A stretch of 37,530 nucleotides of DNA from contig CACFFD010000013.1 in assembly GCA_902565595.1 (NCBI GenBank), positions 1-37,530 of the forward strand. The letters are read 5' to 3'. The stretch's first letter is position 1, and each line of letters starts with the position of its first letter. A model generated the notes under the pieces. The model did not search any database. It was not told the DNA's origin and saw only the letters and a list, made by a program, of their open reading frames with translations. Both the position numbers and the translations under genes were made by a program. The stretch comes from Actinomycetota bacterium (GTDB lineage: Bacteria; Actinomycetota; Acidimicrobiia; Acidimicrobiales; UBA8592). This document shows positions 23,658-32,166 of the stretch, piece by piece.

Positions 23658-24815
23658 ATGCAACTACTCGGAAAAAACATCCAGCACTACCACTGGGGTG
23701 ATTATGAATATATCCCTACCCTCCAAGGCCGAGTTTCGGGTGCTGACCCAGAAGCTGAATTATGGATGGGCGCTCATCCGAAATCACCAAGCAGAGCACT
23801 TGACACCAATCAAGGCCTCGATGAACTCATAGCATTAAATCCTGACGAAGCTCTAGGAGAGCACGCAAAGGACTTCAACGGAGAACTTCCGTACATAATG
23901 AAAATTCTGGCAATTCGCTCTCCCTTATCCCTCCAAGTGCACCCAAACGGAGAACAAGCTTCAGCAGGATTTAAAGACGAAGCTTACCTGGAGAAAGAAA
24001 CCAAATCTTATTTCTCACCTCGTGGAAAAGAGGAAATTGTTTGCGCGATAACGGACACTGACATCAAATTTGGATTCCGATCAGTCAGTGAAATTAGCAG
24101 CATCTTTGAACTCGCAACAAATGAAGAATTTCACCATCTTCAACAAATACTTTCACAAAGAAATTCTGAGGAAGCATTGAAGGAAGTTATTGGAAAAATC
24201 CTGACGTACCCGCCACTACTCGTACAGTCATTCGCAGCAGATATTCTGTCGTCCTATCCAAGGAACACAGTTTTATCCGCTAGCGAAATATCCTATTTTG
24301 GTGACTTGGTTGAAATGTATCCGGCTGACCCCGGACTCGTGATTTTCTTAATGATGAACTTTTTAACACTGCTTCCAGGAGAGTCCTTGTATGTTCCACC
24401 TCGAATTACTCATGCGTACCTTCATGGAAACGCAGTAGAAATAACTTCAAATAGTGACAATGTCCTCAGATGCGGATTAACACCAAAACAAATAGACCAT
24501 GACCAGTATTTGGCTGTTAGCTCCTTTTCAACGACGTATCCAGAAATACAAAGACCTATAGATGCAGTCCATACGTATTCATCTCCCACTCGATTCAGTT
24601 TGTCGCGTTTGGATATAGAACATAGCTGGGAAGTTACTCTCAATGGACCAGAAATATTGATCGCAACAGAGGGATCGTTCTCCATTACAAGTGGCCATGG
24701 TCAAAGCCTGCACGTTGATAAAGGAATGCCAGTATGGATTCCACATTCAGATAAGAACTATCAAATATCTGGAACGTGTCTAATCTTTAGATGCGCGACA
24801 CAAAGAGTTGGCTAA
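23658..24815 (+). CDS. manA: Mannose-6-phosphate isomerase, class I
   Basis: The 385-residue enzyme interconverts fructose-6-phosphate and mannose-6-phosphate, giving mannose units for envelope sugars. QHYHWGDYEYIP at the start, IMKILAIRSPLSLQVHPN (metal-binding Gln and His), Glu-rich YFSPRGKEEIVCAI and the later PPRITHAYLHGNAVEITSNSDNVLRCGLTPK are the standard type I motifs. Length is usual. It may feed the glycosyltransferases at 4.5-10.3 kb. Its stop overlaps the convergent acyl-CoA dehydrogenase stop on CTAA. Confidence 0.93.
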   Translation: MQLLGKNIQHYHWGDYEYIPTLQGRVSGADPEAELWMGAHPKSPSRALDTNQGLDELIALNPDEALGEHAKDFNGELPYIMKILAIRSPLSLQVHPNGEQASAGFKDEAYLEKETKSYFSPRGKEEIVCAITDTDIKFGFRSVSEISSIFELATNEEFHHLQQILSQRNSEEALKEVIGKILTYPPLLVQSFAADILSSYPRNTVLSASEISYFGDLVEMYPADPGLVIFLMMNFLTLLPGESLYVPPRITHAYLHGNAVEITSNSDNVLRCGLTPKQIDHDQYLAVSSFSTTYPEIQRPIDAVHTYSSPTRFSLSRLDIEHSWEVTLNGPEILIATEGSFSITSGHGQSLHVDKGMPVWIPHSDKNYQISGTCLIFRCATQRVG

Positions 24816-25957
24816 ATTCCTAACTGTCGGCTGGCAAGGTCACGCATAATTTCTTCGCTTCCACCGCCAATAGCCTGAACACGAACCTCCCTGTAGAGGC
24901 GTTCCGTTACTGACCCCTTCAAATAGCTAGCACCTCCAAGAATCTGGGCTGCTTCACGGGCACAGAACTCAAAGGTGGTTGTTGCCTGCACTTTCAGTTC
25001 CGCTATTTCAGCAACAGGATCATCCCCCTGATTCAACCGCCATGCCAAAAGTTCACACCATGCTTGCGCTGCGTTAATTTTCCTGTCCATTTCGATGAAT
25101 TTGTGACGGATTACTTGATGATCTGCAAGGCGTTTACCGAATGTCTCTCGTTCTTGAGACCATTCCAACGCTTCCTGATAACAAGCTCGAGAAAAAGCGA
25201 TCGATTGAGCGGCCATATCAATTCGCTCAGCATTGAAATTGTTCACGATTGATGCAAATCCAGTTCCTTCCTCACCGATCAGATTTTCTGCCGGTACGCG
25301 GACTTCATCGAAATACAACGTAGCGGTATCTGATGACAACCAACCCATCTTGTCGAGTCGTGTTCGTTCCACTCCCTTGCGGTCTCCCTCTATAAGGAGC
25401 AGAGAAATACCGCGAGCCCCTTCTTCTCCGGTGCGAACTGCCACAGTCAGAAAATCTGCATGCATCCCGGAGGTGATGAATGTCTTTTGCCCGTTTACGA
25501 TAAATTCTCCACCATCTCGTCTAGCGACTGTTTGAATTCTGGCCACATCAGATCCACCGCTTGGTTCAGTAATAGCGAGCGCAGCTACAGCATCTCCAGC
25601 GAGACAGGGAGTCAGCACCTGTGTCTTCATCTCATCAGAACCTGCTCTTTGTATCGGGGGAAGACCGATGTAATTCGAAAGCATTGACGCAACTACCCCC
25701 CCTGATCCGGCCATGGCCAACTCCTGCATAATCACCATCCGGAGTATTGCATCACGTTGCCCATGGCCGCCGTACGCCTCTTCAAATCCATCTCCGAAAA
25801 GTCCTACGGACGCTGCTTTTTTGTATAGGCCTCTCGGCACCTCTCCTGCTTGTTCCCATTCTTGAATGTTGGGAACAATCTCGTTCTTAGCAAACTGTTG
25901 CACCACTGACCGGAATGCTTCATGATCTTCAGAATAGAACGGTGAGGAAATAGTCAT
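24812..25957 (-). CDS. Acyl-CoA dehydrogenase
   Basis: A 381-residue FAD enzyme with the three ACAD regions: N-terminal helices (GLFGDGFEEAYGGHGQRDAI), middle sheet (ALAITEPSGGSDVARIQT and GQKTFITSGMHADFLTVAVR) and C-terminal helices (CYQEALEWSQERETFGKRL). The usual C-terminal catalytic Glu (in EGT) is replaced in IGGGSEEIMRDL. As in isovaleryl- and long-chain-type enzymes, the base is probably the Glu in NAERIDM. It forms a unit with the enoyl-CoA hydratase and the flavoenzyme, consistent with beta-oxidation of an unusual acyl-CoA. Confidence 0.92.
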   Translation of the reverse strand: MTISSPFYSEDHEAFRSVVQQFAKNEIVPNIQEWEQAGEVPRGLYKKAASVGLFGDGFEEAYGGHGQRDAILRMVIMQELAMAGSGGVVASMLSNYIGLPPIQRAGSDEMKTQVLTPCLAGDAVAALAITEPSGGSDVARIQTVARRDGGEFIVNGQKTFITSGMHADFLTVAVRTGEEGARGISLLLIEGDRKGVERTRLDKMGWLSSDTATLYFDEVRVPAENLIGEEGTGFASIVNNFNAERIDMAAQSIAFSRACYQEALEWSQERETFGKRLADHQVIRHKFIEMDRKINAAQAWCELLAWRLNQGDDPVAEIAELKVQATTTFEFCAREAAQILGGASYLKGSVTERLYREVRVQAIGGGSEEIMRDLASRQLGI

Positions 25958-25981
25958 ATTTTTTAGCTTCGCATGGATTTT

Positions 25982-26758
25982 CTATTCTCCCAAACTGGAG
26001 AAGTCCGGGTCACGTTTCTCAGCGAAAGCTTGCAGGGCTTCAAGATTCGCAGGTTTACCCAGTAGCTCGGCGAACGCCCCATCTTCATGTTTTCTGGCTT
26101 CATGAATTCGTTCACGTATCGGATCCATAATGAGCTTCTTTGACGCAACAAGAGAGCTGATGGGTTTAGCTGCCAAAATCTGAGCATGTTCCATTGCGAC
26201 ATCCATCAATTCATCATCCGAGCAGAGCTTAAACGCCAGCCCCATCGAAAAACATTCCTCTGCCGAAAGCCACTCAGAACTCAATAGTGTCCATGTTGCA
26301 TTCTGCCGGCCCATAATCGCAGGAAAAGTAAAACTACTCGCAGCTTCTGGAGCTAACGCTAGGTCTGTAAAAGGGCATTTAACTCTGGCGCTGTGCGCCA
26401 TAAATACAAGATCGGATAAGCCAAGAATCGTTACACCGATACCTAACCCAAGGCCATTAACCGCACACAGCAAAGGTTTTGAAAAATCCACTAACGTATC
26501 TGCTAGCCCGGGGAAGCCATGTTTGCCAGGAGTGAATGAAGGGTCAGCCATCCGTTTCCCCAATTCAACAACATCAGTGCCTGACGAAAAACTATCACCC
26601 TGACCAGTGACCATTACTACAGCAACAGTCGAATCACCTTCTGCTTCTATTAGTAATTCGGTAAGGCTGTCATACAATGCCTCGTTGAACGCATTCTTAG
26701 CTTCTGGTCTATTTAAACGAAATACTCGGACTCTTCCATCATTTACGACATCAATCAC
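25982..26758 (-). CDS. Enoyl-CoA hydratase/isomerase family protein
   Basis: The 258-residue crotonase-fold protein reads RVFRLNRPEAKNAFNEALYDSL, GQGDSFSSGTDV (oxyanion loop) and CAVNGLGLGIGVTILGLSDLVFM, with FTDLALAPEAASSFTFPAIMG where the catalytic Glu lies in many isomerases. It could be a hydratase or a delta3-delta2-enoyl-CoA isomerase; the second is favoured by the PEAASS form, with modest confidence. It overlaps the flavoenzyme gene by 8 bases and precedes the acyl-CoA dehydrogenase by 24 bases. Confidence 0.88.
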   Translation of the reverse strand: MIDVVNDGRVRVFRLNRPEAKNAFNEALYDSLTELLIEAEGDSTVAVVMVTGQGDSFSSGTDVVELGKRMADPSFTPGKHGFPGLADTLVDFSKPLLCAVNGLGLGIGVTILGLSDLVFMAHSARVKCPFTDLALAPEAASSFTFPAIMGRQNATWTLLSSEWLSAEECFSMGLAFKLCSDDELMDVAMEHAQILAAKPISSLVASKKLIMDPIRERIHEARKHEDGAFAELLGKPANLEALQAFAEKRDPDFSSLGE

Positions 26759-27986
26759 TGAGACCTACTTTCTGAGCCTGAAGCGGCCATTTCTCATGAC
26801 CGGGCCGGTTCTCTTCTGGAACGATCCAACAATGCGTTCCTTGATAAATACTTGGCATGCATTTATTGCAGTGAATACATGCCCCATTCGCGTCGTTGCC
26901 TTCTTCCCAACGCTTCACGAGGTCTGGTTCGCGTAACAGGGCTCGACCGATCGCAACGAAGTCAAAACCTTCATCAAGTGCCAATTGCACGGTAGATAAA
27001 TTATTTATACCACCGAGAAGAATTAAAGGCATTGTGACGGCTTCACGAACAAGTCTTGCTTGTTCAAGAAAGTACGCTTCTTCAAACGGGTAGTACGGCA
27101 TGAATTTCTTCGCAGTTAGTTTGAAACCGGCTTTCATAATACGACTGGGGAATATTTCTGCCATTTCGTGAACGGGAACATCCCCACGGAAGAAGTACAT
27201 TGGGTTCTCAAAAGAACTTCCTCCAGTTAGTTCAATAGCGTCGAGGGCTCCGTCTAGCTCAAGCATTTTTGCAACTTTGACGCATTCATCTACATGGAAA
27301 CCAGTCTTCACCCCATCATCCAAATTCAGTTTCGCGATAAGGGCAACACTGTCTGGGAGAACGTCTTTAACTCTTTGGGCTATTGTTCGAGCTAAACGGG
27401 CACGGTTCTCCAGTGAACCACCCCAATTATCTTGCCGTTTATTGAGTTTGGGACTCAAGAAATTACTTATAAGGTACCCGTGACCAAAATGCAGCTCAAC
27501 GCAATCAAACCCACTCTCTGCTGCAAGTTCAGCTGCCGAGACAAAGTCGTTAATAATCCTTTGGATTTGTATGTCGTCTGCAGGCGTCGTGTTTTTAAAA
27601 CGTGTTTTTGAGAAGACTTTTGATGCTGATAATGCAGGCCCTCCAACTCCTATTCCCACAGGGCCAGCATGACCAAGCTGTATAGATGCGGCGACATTAA
27701 AATTATGCATCGCATCCACGAAGCATCGTAATCCAGGGACTGCCTCTTCCCGCATAACGATTTCATTAGGTGCGCCCTGACCGTCAGGCGACACGGCACA
27801 GTAAGCAAGCGTTGTCATCCCTATACGCCCAGCGGCGAAAGCCTTGTGAAAATCGATCAGCGCATCCGTGACCATATTGTCAATCGCCATCCCCTCAAAG
27901 GTCGCCGCTTTGATAACGCGATTACGAAGTTCAATCGGCCCAAGCTTCGTCGGGACAAAAATAGGATTAGGGTCTGTGTTCATCAT
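26751..27986 (-). CDS. Old-yellow-enzyme-type NADH:flavin oxidoreductase
   Basis: This 411-residue FMN TIM-barrel protein has LGPIELRNRVIKAA, AASIQLGHAGPVG, the catalytic-site segment FDCVELHFGHGYLISNFLSPKLNKR and DFVAIGRALLREPDLV. It lacks the C-terminal FAD/NAD domains of 2,4-dienoyl-CoA reductase, but the end carries CIHCNKCMPSIYQGTHC, a four-cysteine set like that enzyme's 4Fe-4S site. With acyl-CoA dehydrogenase and enoyl-CoA hydratase in the same unit it may reduce an enoyl- or dienoyl-CoA; this is inference. It has two Met codons at the start (27986, 27983). Confidence 0.88.
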   Translation of the reverse strand: MMNTDPNPIFVPTKLGPIELRNRVIKAATFEGMAIDNMVTDALIDFHKAFAAGRIGMTTLAYCAVSPDGQGAPNEIVMREEAVPGLRCFVDAMHNFNVAASIQLGHAGPVGIGVGGPALSASKVFSKTRFKNTTPADDIQIQRIINDFVSAAELAAESGFDCVELHFGHGYLISNFLSPKLNKRQDNWGGSLENRARLARTIAQRVKDVLPDSVALIAKLNLDDGVKTGFHVDECVKVAKMLELDGALDAIELTGGSSFENPMYFFRGDVPVHEMAEIFPSRIMKAGFKLTAKKFMPYYPFEEAYFLEQARLVREAVTMPLILLGGINNLSTVQLALDEGFDFVAIGRALLREPDLVKRWEEGNDANGACIHCNKCMPSIYQGTHCWIVPEENRPGHEKWPLQAQKVGLSD

Positions 27987-28082
27987 TTCTCATAATCTAA
28001 TCTAGTGGAGACTTCCTGATCTCTCATCTTGATCCTCACCTGCTTCTCCGACAACAATAGAAGAAGACATTGAAAGGAAAGT

Positions 28083-28796
28083 ATGAGCAGCAACCCCACT
28101 GAAGTTGATTTTCATTTTGATGTTATGTGCCCTTGGGCATATCAGACATCAAAATGGATCCGAAACGTCCGAGCACAAAATGGATTAACCATTAACTGGA
28201 AGTTCTTCAGTCTCGAGGAAGTCAATTTACGAGATGGGAAAAAACACCCGTGGGAACGAGATTGGTCCTACGGATGGTCAATGATGCGAATCGGAGCAAT
28301 CTTACGAAGAGAAAGCATGGAGAACCTTGATAGATGGTACGAAAGGTCAGGTAGGGCGCTTCATGAAGAAGGGAAACGCCCCCACGAACCCGCTGTTGCG
28401 AAAGAACTCCTCGAAGAATTAGGAATGGATCCACACATTGTTGATGTTTCCCTAGAAGACCTGACAACGCATGACGAAATCAAACAAGACCACCAGCTGG
28501 TTATCGACGCTGGGGGATACGGAGTCCCAACACTTTTCTTCGGCGATCACGCATTATATGGACCTGTTCTCATTGACCCTCCCGAAGGAGAGCAAGCTAT
28601 GAAGCTTTGGGAGGCAGTTACACTATGGCTTGAATTTCCTGATTTGTACGAAATGCAGAAACCAAAGACAGGCGAAGACGAAAAACGCATATTTCAGGTA
28701 TTTCGACCCTATCTAGAAGCGCGCGACTGGGTAAGTATTGACCGTGGAAAAGTTATTGAATTCCCCGATCCTGAAAATAAAAAACAGGAAGAATAG
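28083..28796 (+). CDS. DsbA/FrnE-like thioredoxin-fold protein, single active-site Cys
   Basis: The 237-residue cytoplasmic protein begins with VDFHFDVMCPWAYQTSKWI, the DsbA/HCCA-isomerase start, and later has GGYGVPTLFFGDHALYGP, the cis-Pro loop that closes the active site. The motif is CPWA, with Cys 16 only, so it is not a disulfide exchanger like DsbA; mycothiol- or glutathione-type transferase or isomerase roles are possible. A central helical insert fits FrnE-like proteins. The cupin gene follows directly (0 bases between stop and start), so the two are co-translated. Confidence 0.82.
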   Translation: MSSNPTEVDFHFDVMCPWAYQTSKWIRNVRAQNGLTINWKFFSLEEVNLRDGKKHPWERDWSYGWSMMRIGAILRRESMENLDRWYERSGRALHEEGKRPHEPAVAKELLEELGMDPHIVDVSLEDLTTHDEIKQDHQLVIDAGGYGVPTLFFGDHALYGPVLIDPPEGEQAMKLWEAVTLWLEFPDLYEMQKPKTGEDEKRIFQVFRPYLEARDWVSIDRGKVIEFPDPENKKQEE

Positions 28797-29333
28797 ATGC
28801 CAGATTCTGACGTGAGCCCACGTATTCCAGATACGTTTCCTACATTCACACACTTAGAAAACGACGATGAAGTGCCTTGGATACCTGTCCGGAGTCAACG
28901 TAACGCTGACGGTAGTGAGTCCCATGTATGGGAAAAATGGGTTGCGTTCTCAGTTGACCCCATGTACCTTGCCCTATTTGCACAATGGGATCCTGGAATG
29001 ATCGTCAGAAAACATGGCCATTTCAGCCCACATGTACTTACTGTTCTTAAGGGAGAGTTTCTATGCGGTGAAAGGCTCTGTGGAGTAGGAACCCATATTG
29101 AGCTTCCGCTTGGAGCTGATTTCGGGCCATTTAGAGCAGGTCCAAAAGGAGTCACTCTCTACGAAGTTATGATGGGGGACCCCCGTTCGTGGAGTGACGA
29201 CCCAAGTGCTATGACAAAGATCCTCGAAGAGCATGGTGTAACCCAATTACCTGATCCGCCTATAGAACTCCCAGATGGGCTTAAAGACCTTCGCAAGGTA
29301 TATCACGCTGCAAAGTCACAACAATCAAGTTGA
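28797..29333 (+). CDS. Cupin-domain protein
   Basis: A 178-residue protein with a single cupin barrel: MIVRKHGHFSPHVLTVLKGEF holds the His-x3-5-His and later Glu ligands of the first motif, and LGADFGPFRAGPKGVTLYEV covers the second. Metal ions are probable; the reaction is unknown. It starts immediately after the DsbA-like gene. The 3' end overlaps the convergent engB by 9 bases. Confidence 0.78.
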   Translation: MPDSDVSPRIPDTFPTFTHLENDDEVPWIPVRSQRNADGSESHVWEKWVAFSVDPMYLALFAQWDPGMIVRKHGHFSPHVLTVLKGEFLCGERLCGVGTHIELPLGADFGPFRAGPKGVTLYEVMMGDPRSWSDDPSAMTKILEEHGVTQLPDPPIELPDGLKDLRKVYHAAKSQQSS

Positions 29334-29918
29334 GAAAAATTCGATAATCTCTGAACGAAGTTCCCCTATCCCTGTTCCCGTGTTCGCGCTTACCCACAGC
29401 ACATCTTTTTTTTCAATTCCTAATTTTTTCACCAGATCGTCTTTTCTAGCTCCTCTTTTAGATGGCCGTACTTTGTCTTCCTTAGTTGCGACAAAGCGGT
29501 AGGGAAGATCTATATGGTCAAGCCACTCAACAGTTTGTAGATCCAAGGATGTTGGACCAACGGCGCTGTCAATTAACAAAATGACAGCGCCAAGCGTGTC
29601 ACTTTTCATCAAATACTCTTCAATCATCTGCTTCCATCGGTCCATTTCTGATTTTGGAGCTTTAGCAAATCCATACCCAGGAAGATCAACAAGCCAAGAC
29701 CCCGAACCTTCAGGATCGAGTTCATAGACATTTATCAACTGTGTAGCGCCAGGAGTCTTTGATGTTTTAGCGAGCTTCTTCCTATGCGCCAAAGCATTAA
29801 TGAGAGATGATTTCCCTACATTTGAACGCCCAACAATAGCAAGCTCAAGAACACTATTTGGAAGTTGATCAAGACGTGAAGCCGATTGAAGAAAGCGAAT
29901 AGGAAGTGGATTAGGCAC
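29325..29918 (-). CDS. engB: Ribosome biogenesis GTPase EngB (YsxC/YihA)
   Basis: The 197-residue GTPase has G1 GRSNVGKSSLINAL, the switch region TSKTPGATQLINVY, G3 VDLPGYGFAKAP, G4 ATKEDKVR and G5 SANTGTGI. It assists assembly of the large ribosomal subunit in the cytoplasm. Length and motif order are standard. The TKxDK motif has Glu before Asp, as in some relatives. The start ATG (29918) is followed by MPNPLPIRFLQSA, matching the family start. Confidence 0.95.
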   Translation of the reverse strand: MPNPLPIRFLQSASRLDQLPNSVLELAIVGRSNVGKSSLINALAHRKKLAKTSKTPGATQLINVYELDPEGSGSWLVDLPGYGFAKAPKSEMDRWKQMIEEYLMKSDTLGAVILLIDSAVGPTSLDLQTVEWLDHIDLPYRFVATKEDKVRPSKRGARKDDLVKKLGIEKKDVLWVSANTGTGIGELRSEIIEFFST

Positions 29919-30201
29919 ATTTCTAGACTAGCCGCCCCCTATTAATACAGTGCTTGTCCTATTTTGATTCCTTAAGGAAACAAAATTTACGAAAATAACC
30001 ATGTATGTATTTTCCTTTTCAAAAAAATTTCTCAAATGGTGAAGAAAGAGAATCAACAATCATAAGTAGTTAAACGCTTATTCTTCAAGGAATTTGTTGT
30101 GTTCTCAGTACAAATGTACTGGAAACAGATAGCTGGAATAGCTATAAAACCAGGTTGATTTCAATCTAGTGAAGATCCCTGTGTTTTTTCAGAATAACTA
30201 C
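29919..30201. other. Longest gene-free stretch, with two palindromes
   Basis: This 283-base gap separates divergent engB and the HEAGH lipoprotein. It is A/T rich and contains a 26-base palindrome at 29961-29986 with core TTCCTTAAGGAA and a single mismatched pair, and a perfect one, CAGTACAAATGTACTG, at 30106-30121. A TATAAA at 30143 could be a -10 for the rightward gene but lacks a good -35. I see no reading frame or tRNA here. Confidence 0.6.
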
Positions 30202-31368
30202 ATGAACAAAAACACAACTCTCATCACCGCCATCACCGCCATACTCCTAGCCTTCCTGATCATCACAACCGGCTGTCTCCCAGCAGGAAATTCAGGCCTA
30301 CCAAATGCGACAGAGGTAACAAAGATCACCAAGCCCCTTAACTTCAATGATGTCGAAATACAAAAGGACAATATCGAACCAAGCAACGTAGCAATTTCTC
30401 TACCTACAAATAAAACAGAGCAAGCTCTCAAAGATAACAGCCATTCCCATGATGAAGGTATAGAAAATCATGAAACAAATGAGACTCAAATCATCGTCGA
30501 AGCGGCAGACCAAGATATCGCAGACGTATATGAAGCCGCTGATATACAAGAAGTTTCTGAAGCAGCAGCCAAAGCAGAAATAAAATGGCTCGAAGAACAA
30601 CTCGAAGCTGTTCTTACCGATACTTCTATTGAATACTCCTGGGGAACCTTCGATCCTGACACTGCTCTCCTACAGGAACTTCTCGGAACAACAGTTGATG
30701 GTATTTATGGAAATGCAACCCAACGTCTTCACATAGCAGCGCTCGGAGAAAGAGGACTCAATACCGATAATGTCCCAACTGCACCTAAAGTCGTCGGAAA
30801 TCCAATTCCAACTGTTGAAGAAAAACAAGAACCGGTAACACTTCCTTCAAGTTGCTCCGGCATAACTTGTTTCGATGGTTACGAAGGACAATACCAAGCG
30901 CAGGTTGAGGCGGCAGCTGCAGCTTTACCAGCTGAACTCCGAACAGCGTTCGGGAGAGTAACAGTTGTCAACGGGTGCCACCCCTACGCAAAGGTTACTT
31001 TCGGACGATGCGTCTACGGCGTATGGGATAGTGCCGGATGGGATGCCAATGGAAATCATGGTGCCGACTGGTCTTACACTCTATGGGTGTCCAACCGAGG
31101 GGTAGAATCCGGACGACTCACTGACATCATGGTTCACGAAGCCGGACATGCCTATTCCTATGTAGTTGCTCGAGGGTGCCTAAACCCTGACACGGGTAAC
31201 ACCTTTCGAGTTGACGCTCGCGAGATCTTCGGCGGAGAAGAACTATTCGCCGATGGAATCACCGCATACTACAACGGAGCCGGCGCTTACCAAAACTATC
31301 GAGGAACAGGAACCGCTCTCTCAGCAGCTGAAACAGATATTCTCGAAAGAATGTTTGTCACTTGCTGA
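30202..31368 (+). CDS. Secreted lipoprotein with peptidoglycan-binding-like module and HEAGH motif
   Basis: The 388-residue lipoprotein has signal MNKNTTLITAITAILLAFLI and lipid Cys 25, then an acidic low-complexity region to about residue 135. A short module follows (TALLQELLGTTVDGIYGNATQRLHIAAL) that resembles a peptidoglycan-binding_1 half and recurs in the protein at 33802. The C-terminal half is cysteine-bearing, with His312-Glu-Ala-Gly-His316 (MVHEAGHAYSYVVARGC), a zinc-protease-type HExxH; Glu 347 in GGEELFADGITAYY could be the third ligand. It may be a cell-wall-linked metallopeptidase; no family name is certain. ATG 30202 gives the proper signal peptide; earlier GTG is less likely. 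Confidence 0.75.
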   Translation: MNKNTTLITAITAILLAFLIITTGCLPAGNSGLPNATEVTKITKPLNFNDVEIQKDNIEPSNVAISLPTNKTEQALKDNSHSHDEGIENHETNETQIIVEAADQDIADVYEAADIQEVSEAAAKAEIKWLEEQLEAVLTDTSIEYSWGTFDPDTALLQELLGTTVDGIYGNATQRLHIAALGERGLNTDNVPTAPKVVGNPIPTVEEKQEPVTLPSSCSGITCFDGYEGQYQAQVEAAAAALPAELRTAFGRVTVVNGCHPYAKVTFGRCVYGVWDSAGWDANGNHGADWSYTLWVSNRGVESGRLTDIMVHEAGHAYSYVVARGCLNPDTGNTFRVDAREIFGGEELFADGITAYYNGAGAYQNYRGTGTALSAAETDILERMFVTC

Positions 31369-31389
31369 TTAGTGAATATCCATGGGGAT

Positions 31390-32031
31390 TTACAAAATAT
31401 CTAGATCTTTCCGACTTTCCCACACAAGGCCAGCGAGAAGAGTGCGAGATTCAACACCTACCTTCTGATAAATCGTTGTTAAATTATTACGTACCGTACT
31501 CGAAGCAAGATGAAGGGTTTCAGAAATCTCTGCATCGCTAAGTCCATCTGCGATAAGTTCAGCGATCTCAAGTTCTCTTTTCGTCAGAGAATTTCTATCC
31601 AAAGCACCCTGAGAGCCAAGTTCAGCCGCAGCAGCCCGAGCATCAGAATGAGTAAGCATAGAAAAGCCTTTCGCAGTCGCTTCTATCGCTTCAGCTAAAG
31701 GCTCAAGATCAGAGTCTTTTTCCAAGTAAGCAGAAACAGATCCGCTTTCAAAAGCTGCAATTAATGATCTCGGGGATTTTACGGAGGTAAACACTACACA
31801 GCGAACGGATAGATCGCTCTCAGTGATATACCGGGCGATATCGAGTCCAGACCCCTCTCCAAGACGAAGGTCTAAAACTGCTATATCAAATAACCCTCCA
31901 GCTAGCGCATCAATAGCTTCCTCCACTGATTCAGCCTCTACGATTTCAACGCCTTCCCCAAATGTCGACTCCAGACCAGCCCGAATACCCATTCGAACCA
32001 TTGGGTGGTCATCAACGAGAAGTACTTTCAT
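31390..32031 (-). CDS. NarL/FixJ-type response regulator with LuxR HTH
   Basis: The 213-residue regulator has a receiver domain (VLLVDDHPMVRMGIRAGLE; acceptor Asp 54 in IAVLDLRLGEG; VFTSVKS; AYLEKDSD with the conserved Lys) and a C-terminal LuxR helix-turn-helix (LTKRELEIAELIADGLSDAEISETLHLASSTVRNNLTTIYQKVGV, in two visible blocks). The soluble HisKA_3-type kinase at 34794 is the likely partner, although two genes lie between them. It is divergent from the PPDK-like gene with a 135-base gap, which could be its target; this is inference. Confidence 0.92.
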   Translation of the reverse strand: MKVLLVDDHPMVRMGIRAGLESTFGEGVEIVEAESVEEAIDALAGGLFDIAVLDLRLGEGSGLDIARYITESDLSVRCVVFTSVKSPRSLIAAFESGSVSAYLEKDSDLEPLAEAIEATAKGFSMLTHSDARAAAAELGSQGALDRNSLTKRELEIAELIADGLSDAEISETLHLASSTVRNNLTTIYQKVGVESRTLLAGLVWESRKDLDIL

Positions 32032-32166
32032 TAGTTTTCATCTCCTGAGCCGGCATTATTATCATGCACGCTTTCAGCGTAGATCCAGTAGCGAAATTTT
32101 TCTAGTCGGTCTTCTATGGAAATTGAACATACATTGATATAAGTTATTGGTGATCTCGGAGCTTAG

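Noticed and set aside
28083-28796. DsbA-like protein as a disulfide oxidoreductase
   Set aside because: The active-site motif is CPWA with one Cys only, and no signal peptide is present.
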